Assembly (NCBI GenBank): GCA_934101795.1
Contig: CAKORY010000002.1
Coordinates: forward strand, 62,001 to 126,000
Direction of reading: 5' to 3'
DNA from: an uncultured Bacilli bacterium
Lineage (GTDB): Bacteria > Bacillota_I > Bacilli_A > RF39 > UBA660
Length of the DNA: 64,000 bases
Of the stretch, positions 56,341 to 64,000 are shown piece by piece. Both the position numbers and the translations under genes were made by a program. Within the stretch, counting starts at the first letter, position 1. Every line of letters starts with the position of its first letter. Under the pieces are notes generated by a model. It saw only the letters and a list, made by a program, of their open reading frames with translations. It was not told the DNA's origin and ran no database searches.

Positions 56341-56631
56341 ATGACTAAGTATGAAATTATGTTTATTGTTAAGTCTACATTAGATGAAGAAACTATTAAA
56401 AAGACTAGTGAAGATTTACAAAAGTTAATAAACAAGAAACCATCTAAAGTTATCGAATTCAAAGAAATGGGTAGAAAGAAATTAGCTTATCCTATTAAAA
56501 AAGAAGTTAGTGGATACTACTATGTTATGACTGTTGAAGTAACACATGAAACCCTTCAAGAATTTGATAGAAAAGTTTCTATTAATGAAAATGTTTTAAG
56601 ACATTTAATTATCAAAGTTGAAGGAGAATAA
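56341..56631 (+). CDS. rpsF: 30S ribosomal protein S6
   Basis: A 96-residue S6 protein that pairs with S18 on the platform. MTKYEIMFIVKSTL is the normal start, ATG 56341 behind AAGGAGGTG; an upstream in-frame start would lie in the leader hairpin. Confidence 0.97.
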   Translation: MTKYEIMFIVKSTLDEETIKKTSEDLQKLINKKPSKVIEFKEMGRKKLAYPIKKEVSGYYYVMTVEVTHETLQEFDRKVSINENVLRHLIIKVEGE

Positions 56632-56633
56632 TT

Positions 56634-57128
56634 ATGAACAAAGTAATATTAACTGGGAGACTTACAAGAGATCCCGAATCAAGAATGACTCAAAGTAATA
56701 TGGAAATATCAAGATTTTCACTAGCTTGTCAAAGTGACTTTGTTAGCCGTGATGGTGAAAGAGATACGGAATTTATTAATTGTGTAGCTTTTAATAGAAG
56801 TGCTCAAACTATTAATAGATATTGTCGTAAAGGACAAATGATTTTAGTTCAAGGAAGAATTAGAAATAATAGTTATGATGCACAAGATGGTACTAAGAGA
56901 TATACAACAGATGTTGTGGTTGATAATTTTGAATTCTTAGGAAGTAAAAATGATGGTGCAAATGCTCAAGCAGGTGCAGGATATAGTGCTCCAGCTAGTA
57001 ATAATAATGCAGCATATAGTCCATCACCAGTTGCACCTAGTGCTGTTGAAACAACTGATATTAGTGAAGATCCTTATAAAGACTTTGGGGATGAATTTAC
57101 TTTAAGTAGTGATGATTTACCATTTTAG
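56634..57128 (+). CDS. ssb: Single-stranded DNA-binding protein
   Basis: A 164-residue SSB protein. The OB fold spans residues 1-105 (MNKVILTGRLTRDPE, F-I-N-C-V-A-F-N-R-S-A), followed by an Ala/Asn/Pro-rich linker and the acidic tip D-D-L-P-F that recruits repair and replication partners. Its place between rpsF and rpsR is the standard Firmicute order. Confidence 0.98.
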   Translation: MNKVILTGRLTRDPESRMTQSNMEISRFSLACQSDFVSRDGERDTEFINCVAFNRSAQTINRYCRKGQMILVQGRIRNNSYDAQDGTKRYTTDVVVDNFEFLGSKNDGANAQAGAGYSAPASNNNAAYSPSPVAPSAVETTDISEDPYKDFGDEFTLSSDDLPF

Positions 57129-57147
57129 TTAAAGGAGGATAAGAATA

Positions 57148-57363
57148 ATGGCAGAATTTTATCGTAAGAAAAAGAAAATATGTCAAATGTGTGCTGGAAA
57201 AAGCGTAGATTATAAAGATGTTATGATTATCAATAAATATATTAATGATAAAGGCAAGATTTTACCAAGAAGAATGACTGGTGCTTGTGCTAAACATCAA
57301 AGACATATTGCTGAACAAGTTAAATATGCAAGATTTATGGCTTTAATACCATTTGTTAAATAA
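57148..57363 (+). CDS. rpsR: 30S ribosomal protein S18
   Basis: A 71-residue S18 protein; C-Q-M-C-A-G-K is the N-terminal zinc-type Cys pair, and R-R-M-T-G-A-C-A-K-H-Q-R is conserved. AGGAGG precedes the ATG; a terminator follows at once. Confidence 0.98.
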   Translation: MAEFYRKKKKICQMCAGKSVDYKDVMIINKYINDKGKILPRRMTGACAKHQRHIAEQVKYARFMALIPFVK

Positions 57364-57366
57364 TTT

Positions 57367-57389
57367 AACTCACCTTTGGGTGAGTTTTT
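57367..57389 (+). terminator. Terminator after rpsR
   Basis: An 8-bp stem AACTCACC / GGTGAGTT with loop TTTG, then T residues. Confidence 0.9.
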
Positions 57390-57436
57390 CTATACTTAAA
57401 ATACTTATTGTGATAAAATGTTTATAGGTGAATCGT

Positions 57437-58627
57437 ATGCAAAAAGATAAAAGATTAGTAGTAACATTCTTAGTAGTAATATTTGGTGTATTTTTATGTA
57501 TTCCAAGTAAATTTGTACTTGTTAAAATGGGAATAATGAGTATGAATATGGATAACTTTTCTGAATATAAAGAGAAAAATGAAAAGAATATTGTGGATAA
57601 GTTAAATAATATTGTTGGTAAAATGGAAAAAACGCTTGAAAATAAAGTTACTAATTATTTTCCTTTGTATAATGAATTAAATACATTCTATCAAAATGTA
57701 AATTTTGCAAGTAATAAGTTATTGTTTAAGGATGTACCTATAAAAACTAATAGTGATGGTGAATATATATTTTATGATAAAGTAAATGAGTTTTATTATT
57801 TAACAAATAAGTATAGTGATGAAGAGCTAGATGTAAGATTAGAAAAACAAGTTAAGTTTTTTAATGAGTTAAGTAATAAAGGAATAAATGTAAATATTTA
57901 TGTACCTACGAGATATGAATTTACTAAATTAAAAGAAAATAATTTAAGTAAATATATAGATGAATTTGTAAACAAACTTGATAGTAAAATAAATACTAGA
58001 GTTATGAATGTTACAAGTATAGATGAGTATAAAAAGTATTTTTACAAAACTGATCATCATTGGACAATTTATGGAGCTTTAGATGGTTATCAAGATATTT
58101 GTGATATGTTAGGTATTCAAAAATTAAATGATTTAAATACCATGGAACATAAAGAAAAGAAATATTATGGTTCACTTGCTAAAACCGCTTTAAATGATGG
58201 TATCAATGATTATATTAGTGATGTAGATATAAAACTAGATTATGATGTATATGTAAATGGTAAAGAAGCTGATAAGCTATTCAAGCCAAGAGAAATAAGA
58301 TTGGATAGAGATTATAAATATTATGATTATTATGTTCAATATTTTAATGGACAATATGGAAGTGTTGTGTATGATTATCATGATGAAAATAAAGAAAATT
58401 TACTTATTGTGGGTGATTCATATTCTTGGCAAATTGACTATTTAATAGCTAGTTCTTTTAATAAAACGCACGTTATTAACTTAAGATATGATAAATATAA
58501 AAATAAAGAGTTTAATTTAAGTAAATATGTTAGTGATAATAATATTTCTAAAGTGCTATTTTTGTATGATGGTGGTTCAAGTATATTTGACCAATATAAT
58601 TATAATTTTGAAGGGAGAGTAAAATAA
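57437..58627 (+). CDS. DHHW-type SGNH-like membrane protein, MBOAT partner
   Basis: A 396-residue protein with one N-terminal membrane helix and a large outside domain. Y-K-T-D-H-H-W-T-I-Y-G-A carries the DHHW signature of AlgX/AlgJ-like acyl transfer partners; a GDSYS segment lies near residue 335. The start ATG 57437 has AGGTGA at a good distance; the in-frame GTG at 57428 is inside that site. Its stop overlaps the MBOAT start (TAATG). The pair probably O-acylates (for example acetylates) an exported polysaccharide or wall polymer; the target is unknown. Confidence 0.85.
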   Translation: MQKDKRLVVTFLVVIFGVFLCIPSKFVLVKMGIMSMNMDNFSEYKEKNEKNIVDKLNNIVGKMEKTLENKVTNYFPLYNELNTFYQNVNFASNKLLFKDVPIKTNSDGEYIFYDKVNEFYYLTNKYSDEELDVRLEKQVKFFNELSNKGINVNIYVPTRYEFTKLKENNLSKYIDEFVNKLDSKINTRVMNVTSIDEYKKYFYKTDHHWTIYGALDGYQDICDMLGIQKLNDLNTMEHKEKKYYGSLAKTALNDGINDYISDVDIKLDYDVYVNGKEADKLFKPREIRLDRDYKYYDYYVQYFNGQYGSVVYDYHDENKENLLIVGDSYSWQIDYLIASSFNKTHVINLRYDKYKNKEFNLSKYVSDNNISKVLFLYDGGSSIFDQYNYNFEGRVK

Positions 58628-60003
58628 TGGTTTTTTCTAGTTTAATTTTCTTATTTTGTTTTCTTCCTATATTCTTAATTTGTTATTTTGTACCAAAGAA
58701 AAGAAAGACAAGAAATATAGTTCTTCTTATATTTTCATTAATGTTTTATGGTTATGGGGAACCGATTTATGTGCTTTTGATGATATTGTCTATTTTAGTT
58801 AATTATTATGTAGCTTTAATAATGGATAAAAGTAATAATAAAAAGAAATGGTTAATAATCAGTTTAATATTTAATCTTGGGTTGCTTTTTATATTTAAAT
58901 ATACTAATTTTTTCTTAGATAATATAAACAATTTATTTAATTTAAATATTAAGTTTTTAAGTATAAGTTTACCTATTGGTATTAGTTTTTATACATTTCA
59001 AATACTTACTTATGTTATTGATGTTTATAAAGGAAAAGTCGATGTTCAAAAAAGTATTATTAATTTAGGTTGTTATATTAGTGCTTTTCCTCAGCTTATT
59101 GCAGGACCTATTGTTAGATATGAAACTGTAAATAGGGAACTTGATGATAGATGCGAAAATGTTGAAAATTTTGCAACAGGTATAAGAAGATTTATTATCG
59201 GGTTATTTAAAAAGGTTGTAATTGCTAATGAAATGGCTTATGTTGCTGATACTTTATTTGCATCTAATATTGCAGAGTTAGGTGTTTTGGGTATGCTCGT
59301 TGGTGGAATATCATTTACTTTCCAAATATATTTTGACTTTAGTGGTTATAGTGATATGGCAATTGGACTTGGTAAAATGCTTGGGTTTAATTATTTAGAA
59401 AACTTTAATTATCCATATATTGCTCGCAGTATAACTTCGTTTTGGAGAAGATGGCATATTTCATTATCCTCATTTTTTAGGGATTATGTTTATATTCCTT
59501 TGGGTGGTAATAGATGTAAAGGCGCGCGCCATATATTTAATTTATTTGTGGTGTGGGCTTTGACTGGACTTTGGCATGGTGCTAGTTGGAACTTTGTTTT
59601 CTGGGGTCTTTTCTATTTTATATTATTGGTTTTAGAAAAGTTTGTATTTAAAAACATTGATAAACTACCTAAAATTCTTGGTCATATTTATACATTTAGT
59701 TTAGTTACTTTTGGTTTTATAATATTTTATTTTACTGATACAAGTACTTTGATGGAAGCAATTAAAACTTTATTTGGTGCTTATGGTTTTGGTAACTTAA
59801 GTGTTTTTATCCACTATCAAATAATTAAAGTAAGAACAATAATTATATTTGTTTTATCTATATTTGCTTGCACACCGATATTTAAAAATATGCTAGATAA
59901 GAAAAATAAAATGAGTGATGTAATTATAATGATAATGTTTTTACTTAGTATTATAAGTATTTTGGCATCAAGTTATAATCCATTTATATATTTTAGGTTT
60001 TAG
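58627..60003 (+). CDS. AlgI-type MBOAT O-acyltransferase
   Basis: A 458-residue polytopic MBOAT protein. R-R-W-H-I-S-L-S-S-F-F-R-D-Y and the catalytic His317 in TGLWHGASW are diagnostic; F-P-Q-L-I-A-G-P-I-V-R-Y is the usual AlgI segment. It should pass an acyl group through the membrane to the DHHW partner encoded just upstream. It is a second system, distinct from the MBOAT at 15239: no carrier protein or adenylating enzyme is nearby, which suggests acetyl-CoA-type donors. Confidence 0.92.
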   Translation: MVFSSLIFLFCFLPIFLICYFVPKKRKTRNIVLLIFSLMFYGYGEPIYVLLMILSILVNYYVALIMDKSNNKKKWLIISLIFNLGLLFIFKYTNFFLDNINNLFNLNIKFLSISLPIGISFYTFQILTYVIDVYKGKVDVQKSIINLGCYISAFPQLIAGPIVRYETVNRELDDRCENVENFATGIRRFIIGLFKKVVIANEMAYVADTLFASNIAELGVLGMLVGGISFTFQIYFDFSGYSDMAIGLGKMLGFNYLENFNYPYIARSITSFWRRWHISLSSFFRDYVYIPLGGNRCKGARHIFNLFVVWALTGLWHGASWNFVFWGLFYFILLVLEKFVFKNIDKLPKILGHIYTFSLVTFGFIIFYFTDTSTLMEAIKTLFGAYGFGNLSVFIHYQIIKVRTIIIFVLSIFACTPIFKNMLDKKNKMSDVIIMIMFLLSIISILASSYNPFIYFRF

Positions 60004-60043
60004 TTTCAAAGTGCAAAATTTGCACTTTGAAATTGTTTTTTTT
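60004..60043 (+). terminator. Terminator after the MBOAT gene
   Basis: A 14-bp palindrome TTTCAAAGTGCAAA / TTTGCACTTTGAAA with a one-base centre, followed by TTG and T8. Confidence 0.9.
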
Positions 60044-60087
60044 CTTTAAAAATGATATAATATTGTTTACTTAAGGAGGTCTTTTAT

Positions 60088-60528
60088 ATGAAAGTAATTT
60101 TATTGAGTGATGTAAAGGGAAAAGGTAAAAAGGATAGTGTAATTAATGTAAGTGATGGTTATGCTAATAATTATTTAATTAAGAATAATTTAGCTGTTCC
60201 TTATACAAAAAGAAGTAGTGAAATACTAAGTGAAGAATTAGATGAAAGACAAAAAAATGAAGATGCTTTAGTTGCTAGTTTAAATGAAATAAAGAAAAAA
60301 TTAAATGGTAAAACTATAACTTTTAAAGTGAAAACTGGTGAAGCAGATAGAGTTTTTGGTACGATATCTAATAAGCAAATATCTGAAAAATTAAAGGAAA
60401 TGGGATATAAAATAGATAAAAAATGTATAAAAAGTGATATTGCTATAAGCAGTTTAGGGGTTACTAAAGTAGTAATTGAACTACATAAGAAAGTTAAATT
60501 TGACTTAAATGTTGAATTAGTTAAATAG
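60088..60528 (+). CDS. rplI: 50S ribosomal protein L9
   Basis: A 146-residue L9 protein, two rRNA-binding globular ends joined by a long helix. MKVILLSDVKGKGKKDSVINV with V-S-D-G-Y-A-N-N-Y-L is the conserved N-terminal domain. It sits directly before dnaB, as in Bacillus. AAGGAGG precedes the ATG. Confidence 0.97.
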   Translation: MKVILLSDVKGKGKKDSVINVSDGYANNYLIKNNLAVPYTKRSSEILSEELDERQKNEDALVASLNEIKKKLNGKTITFKVKTGEADRVFGTISNKQISEKLKEMGYKIDKKCIKSDIAISSLGVTKVVIELHKKVKFDLNVELVK

Positions 60529-60536
60529 GAGGGTTT

Positions 60537-61880
60537 ATGGCAAGAAGTATGCCTCAGAGTCAAGAAGCTGAAATGAGTGTCTTAGGTGTTGCTTTTTTAA
60601 ATAATAATGAAGTAAGTAAAATTGTTGAAGAAGTAACTGTGGATATGTTCTTTGATGAGAGAAATAGATATATATTTAATGCTATTAAAAGCTTACATGA
60701 AAGTAAGACACCTATTGATGTTACAACTCTTAGAAATGAACTAGATAAAGATAAAAAGTTTAATGCTGTTGGACTTGATTACATTACTGAAGTAATTGAT
60801 AGTGTAGTAACAAGTGCTAATTTAGATTTTTATATAAAAATTATTAAAGATTATGCTGTTAGAAGAAATTTAATTGAAACAGCTAATGATATTATTACAA
60901 CAACATATGATGAAGAAGATGTAAATAGATTACTAGATAGTGCTGAAAAGAATATATTAAATGTTGTTAGAGCAAGAAGTGTTGGGGATTTTGTGCCAAT
61001 TAGTGAAATACTTAGAAGAGCACAAGCAAAGTTAGAAGAACTTGCTAAAAATAAGAGAAGTATTACTGGTATTGAAACTGGGTTTCCAGATTTTGATAAA
61101 ATAACTACTGGGTTTCAAGGCGGAGAAATGATAATTCTTGCTGCTAGACCTGGGATGGGAAAAACTGCTCTTGCATTAAATATGGCTGCTTATGCTGCAA
61201 CACATACTAAAAAAGCTGTTGCGATATTTAACTTAGAAATGTCTGCGGAAATGCTTATTAATCGTATGATTTCTTCAATTGGGCAAATTGATGCTTATAA
61301 ATTACAAACAGGTAATATGCAAGAAAAAGATTGGAAAAGGTATAATGAAGCTTTATCACAACTTGCAGATACAAATATATATATTGAAGATAATGCTGGT
61401 GTTACAGCGCAAGAGATACGTGCTAAATGTAGAAGACTTGCAAATAGTGAAGATGGTTTAGGTTTAGTAGTAATCGACTACCTTCAACTTGTAAGTAGTG
61501 GTTCTAGGAGAGTTGAGTCACGTCAAGTGGAAGTATCAGAAATATCTCGTTCTCTTAAAACTATGGCTCTAGAGCTTGGAGTTCCTGTTATTGCATTATC
61601 ACAATTATCAAGAAGTGCTGAAAAAAGAGAAAGTAATCAACCAATGCTTGCAGATTTACGAGAATCTGGGTCTTTGGAACAAGATGCTGATATGGTACTT
61701 TTCATAAATCGTAAGGATTACTATGAAAAAGCTAAAGATTTTAATCAAAAAATCGTGCCAGCAGAATTAATTATTGCAAAGCACAGAAAAGGAGGACTTG
61801 GAACAGTTAACCTATTATTTGAACTTAATATGAGTAGTTTTAAGAGTCAATTAAAGGCTGCTGGAGATGAAAATGAATAA
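60537..61880 (+). CDS. dnaB: Replicative DNA helicase DnaB
   Basis: A 447-residue hexameric helicase (called DnaC in Bacillus). The N-terminal domain begins PQSQEAEMSVLG; the RecA-like domain has Walker A ARPGMGKTAL, LEMSAEML, Walker B V-V-I-D-Y-L-Q-L, and ends with L-R-E-S-G-S-L-E-Q-D-A-D. AGGAGG precedes ATG 60537. It overlaps the M23 gene by 8-14 nt. Confidence 0.98.
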   Translation: MARSMPQSQEAEMSVLGVAFLNNNEVSKIVEEVTVDMFFDERNRYIFNAIKSLHESKTPIDVTTLRNELDKDKKFNAVGLDYITEVIDSVVTSANLDFYIKIIKDYAVRRNLIETANDIITTTYDEEDVNRLLDSAEKNILNVVRARSVGDFVPISEILRRAQAKLEELAKNKRSITGIETGFPDFDKITTGFQGGEMIILAARPGMGKTALALNMAAYAATHTKKAVAIFNLEMSAEMLINRMISSIGQIDAYKLQTGNMQEKDWKRYNEALSQLADTNIYIEDNAGVTAQEIRAKCRRLANSEDGLGLVVIDYLQLVSSGSRRVESRQVEVSEISRSLKTMALELGVPVIALSQLSRSAEKRESNQPMLADLRESGSLEQDADMVLFINRKDYYEKAKDFNQKIVPAELIIAKHRKGGLGTVNLLFELNMSSFKSQLKAAGDENE

Positions 61881-63360
61881 TAAAAGTAAAATTATAACTG
61901 CTATTTTATCAATATTAATTGTTGTTTTATATATTTTAAGTGAGAAATACGATTATGGTTTTGATGAAGCTTTAAAAGGTTATCAAATATATTTAGATGG
62001 TAAAGAAATAGGGCTTATTCAAGATAAAAATGAATTATATAGTTTAATAAATAAAGAACAACAAAATATTAAAGATAAGTATAATGTAGATTATGTTTAT
62101 CCTCCGGATGGTATTGATATAGTAGAAGTAAAAACGTTTGATGAAAGCTATATGGGGGTAGAGGATATTTACAAAAAAATAGAAAATGCAGATGATTTTA
62201 CAATTAAAGGTTATGTTATAACTATTAAACCTCAAGGTAAAGAAAATATTGTTATAAATGTGCTTGATAAGAATGTATTTGAAAAAGCTTTAAAAAAATA
62301 CGTTTTATCATTTGTTACCGAAGAAGAATTAGATGATTATAACAATGGTCATCGTAGTATTACAGAAATTGGTTCTGTTATAGAAAATATGGCATTTGAT
62401 GAAGCTATTACTATTAAAGAAAGTTATATTAGTGTTAAAGAAAAAATATATACTGATGTTGATTCTTTAAGTCAATACTTGCTTTTTGGGCCAGATGCTA
62501 AAATGGATACATATACAGTTAAAACTGGAGATAGTATTGCAAGTATTAGTGAAGATAATAAAATGAATTCACAAGAATTTTTAATAGCAAATCCTAAGTA
62601 TAAAAGCGAAAATTCTTTACTTGCTGTTGGTAGTAGTGTTAATATTACTATCATTGATCCAATTATAACACTTACTTATGATGTTTATGAAATTAATGAA
62701 AATATTACTCCATATACCACTGCTAATCCTATTGTTGATAATACAAAGGAATCTAGTTATAAAGAACTTACTAGAGCAGGTGTTAATGGTATAACTTTAA
62801 TTCATAGTTCATACCAAGTTATTAATGGTGAACGTTCTACTGGTGTAGAAATTAAAGATAGAAAAGTTATAAGAGAAATGGTTGAAGAACAATATACAAT
62901 TGGTAAAAAATATGGTGGATATTATTATCATACTAGTGGTTGGGGTTATCCTACAGAATATCCTTATGTTATTACAAGTCCTTTCCAATGGCGATGGGGA
63001 AAACACCATGATGGTATTGATATTTCTGGTACTGGTTATAGATCAAGAATATTTGCAGTTGCTGATGGTACAGTTGTAGAAGTAGGATATAGAAATGCTG
63101 ATGGTAACTTTGTAATTATAGAACATGAAAATAATATTTATACACAATATGCTCATATGTATGCAGCTACTGTAAAAGAAGGTCAAAGTGTTAAAAAAGG
63201 TGATCAAATTGGAGAAATGGGTAATACTGGTTTTGTTCTTCCAGCACCAAGTAAATATAATCCAACTGCTGGTACACATCTTCACTTTGGTGTTTCGATA
63301 GGCTGGCCATTCCATGGTTCTTATTCATTCCAAAATCCAACGAGGTATATTAGGTTCTAA
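61873..63360 (+). CDS. M23 metallopeptidase with LysM and G5 domains
   Basis: About 495 residues. An N-terminal membrane helix (residues about 5-22) is followed by an unrecognised region of some 190 residues. Next come a LysM repeat (Y-T-V-K-T-G-D-S-I-A-S-I, near 215), a G5 domain (near 270-340) and an M23 endopeptidase domain (near 370-495). Zinc ligands are the His and Asp of H-H-D-G-I-D and the last His of G-T-H-L-H-F-G. It cuts peptidoglycan cross-links outside the cell. ATG 61873 is preferred because GGAG at 61863 is then 6 nt away; ATG 61867 is the alternative. Its stop overlaps walJ. Confidence 0.93.
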   Translation: MNNKSKIITAILSILIVVLYILSEKYDYGFDEALKGYQIYLDGKEIGLIQDKNELYSLINKEQQNIKDKYNVDYVYPPDGIDIVEVKTFDESYMGVEDIYKKIENADDFTIKGYVITIKPQGKENIVINVLDKNVFEKALKKYVLSFVTEEELDDYNNGHRSITEIGSVIENMAFDEAITIKESYISVKEKIYTDVDSLSQYLLFGPDAKMDTYTVKTGDSIASISEDNKMNSQEFLIANPKYKSENSLLAVGSSVNITIIDPIITLTYDVYEINENITPYTTANPIVDNTKESSYKELTRAGVNGITLIHSSYQVINGERSTGVEIKDRKVIREMVEEQYTIGKKYGGYYYHTSGWGYPTEYPYVITSPFQWRWGKHHDGIDISGTGYRSRIFAVADGTVVEVGYRNADGNFVIIEHENNIYTQYAHMYAATVKEGQSVKKGDQIGEMGNTGFVLPAPSKYNPTAGTHLHFGVSIGWPFHGSYSFQNPTRYIRF

Positions 63361-64000
63361 TGAAAGTTGTAGTGTTATCAAGTGGTTCTAAAGGTAATGT
63401 AACTTATTTAGAAACTAAAAATAAAAGATTTTTATTAGATGCTGGAAGAAATTATAAATATATTAATGAAAATTTAAAAGATATTGGAGTGGATATTAAA
63501 TCAATTGATTATGTGGTTATTACCCATAATCATTCAGACCATATTGCTGGTCTTAAAACGGTTTTGGATAAAACTGGAGCGGCACTTATTGTTAGTGAAA
63601 AGTTGTTTTATTCAATAGAAGATGTAAAATCTTATAAACATATTATTGTGCTTGAAGATGAAATAGACTTAGATGGAGTGCATATTACTTCATTTAAGTC
63701 TAGTCATGATGCACCAGATTCTAGAAATTATGTTTTTGAAGAAGATGGAAAGAAAATATGTTATGTAACTGATACAGGATATGTTAATAATAAAAATTTT
63801 AAATATTTAAAGAATTTAGATGTTTATCTTTTTGAAAGTAATCATGATATAGAACTTCTTACACATGGTCCTTATCCAGAATGGCTTAAAAGAAGAGTAC
63901 TTTCTGATGAAGGCCACCTTTCTAATAAAGCATCATCATTTTATTTAACTAAGTTAATCGGAGATAAAACTAAGAAGATAGTATTAATTCACTTGAGTGA
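63360..64000 (+). CDS. walJ: WalJ/YycJ-type metallo-beta-lactamase fold protein, 3' end cut
   Basis: The first 213 codons of an MBL-fold hydrolase; it runs off the window. M-K-V-V-V-L-S-S-G-S-K-G-N is the usual WalJ start and THNHSDHIAGL is the metal-binding HxHxDH motif; the next His is in S-S-H-D-A-P-D, and an Asp lies in VTDTGYV. In Bacillus, WalJ belongs to the walRKHIJ region near dnaC and htrA; here walRK are not seen. It is translationally coupled to the M23 gene (TAATG). Confidence 0.9.
   Translation, partial: MKVVVLSSGSKGNVTYLETKNKRFLLDAGRNYKYINENLKDIGVDIKSIDYVVITHNHSDHIAGLKTVLDKTGAALIVSEKLFYSIEDVKSYKHIIVLEDEIDLDGVHITSFKSSHDAPDSRNYVFEEDGKKICYVTDTGYVNNKNFKYLKNLDVYLFESNHDIELLTHGPYPEWLKRRVLSDEGHLSNKASSFYLTKLIGDKTKKIVLIHLS

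Noticed and set aside
1..64000. Mollicute genetic code (TGA = Trp), suggested by the very low GC content
   Set aside because: TGA ends genes at natural positions (464-466, 23262-23264), and the Trp codons noted in the gene motifs examined are TGG.

Overview
The window is a 64 kb stretch of chromosome from a very AT-rich, low-GC Gram-positive bacterium. I place it among the Bacilli / Erysipelotrichia-like gut lineages that border the Mollicutes, not in the Mollicutes themselves. The reasons are strong Shine-Dalgarno sites, an intact Spo0A gene, a SleB-type cell-wall hydrolase, a D-alanylation-like operon, many peptidoglycan hydrolases, and Bacillus-like order in the S10-spc-alpha and rpsF-ssb-rpsR / rplI-dnaB regions. 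TGA is used as a stop codon (for example at 464-466 and 23262-23264), so the standard bacterial code applies. The species cannot be named from the sequence alone.

Layout. 1-5.0 kb: tail of an Abi_2/HEPN-like gene, an HtrA protease - RDD - YbaK group, a broken XRE regulator, a surface protein ending in a Hint (intein/hedgehog-like) domain, and a CFI-box protein. 5.1-12.0 kb: MarR regulator with a heterodimeric ABC exporter, then an OmpR-type two-component system. 12.3-17.8 kb: a dlt-like operon (adenylating enzyme, PLP fold-III decarboxylase-like enzyme, carrier protein, MBOAT acyltransferase, SGNH protein). 18-21 kb: LysM amidase, SleB-like hydrolase and small unknown genes. 21.1-28.0 kb: an amino-acid ABC importer followed by an arginine deiminase pathway in which arginine deiminase and ornithine carbamoyltransferase are fused into one 771-residue protein, then carbamate kinase and an ArcD-type transporter. 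28.1-34.8 kb: transglutaminase-like protein, pgk-tpiA, spo0A with 0A-box-like sites, gpmI. 34.8-41.6 kb: an accessory island with two very large pilin-like surface proteins and decayed IS66 transposase fragments. 41.8-55.9 kb: the complete S10-spc-alpha ribosomal superoperon with secY, adk, map, infA and rpoA, but without rpmD (L30). 56-64 kb: rpsF-ssb-rpsR, a second acyltransferase pair (DHHW protein + MBOAT), rplI-dnaB, an M23/LysM/G5 peptidase and the start of walJ.

How the parts work together. The arginine cluster takes up arginine (ABC importer and/or antiporter), converts it through citrulline to ornithine and carbamoyl phosphate on one fused protein, and makes ATP with ArcC. The dlt-like operon and the second MBOAT pair probably modify surface polymers with amino-acyl or acyl groups. 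The pilin-like proteins, the Hint protein and the hydrolases make up a cell-surface programme. The most unusual features are the ADI-OTC fusion and the decarboxylase-containing dlt-like operon, whose DltA-like enzyme appears to have Ser in place of a Cys linked to D-Ala selection. Next in interest are the megasize pseudopilins with a 270-nt tandem repeat, and an unassigned structured element before the dlt-like operon.
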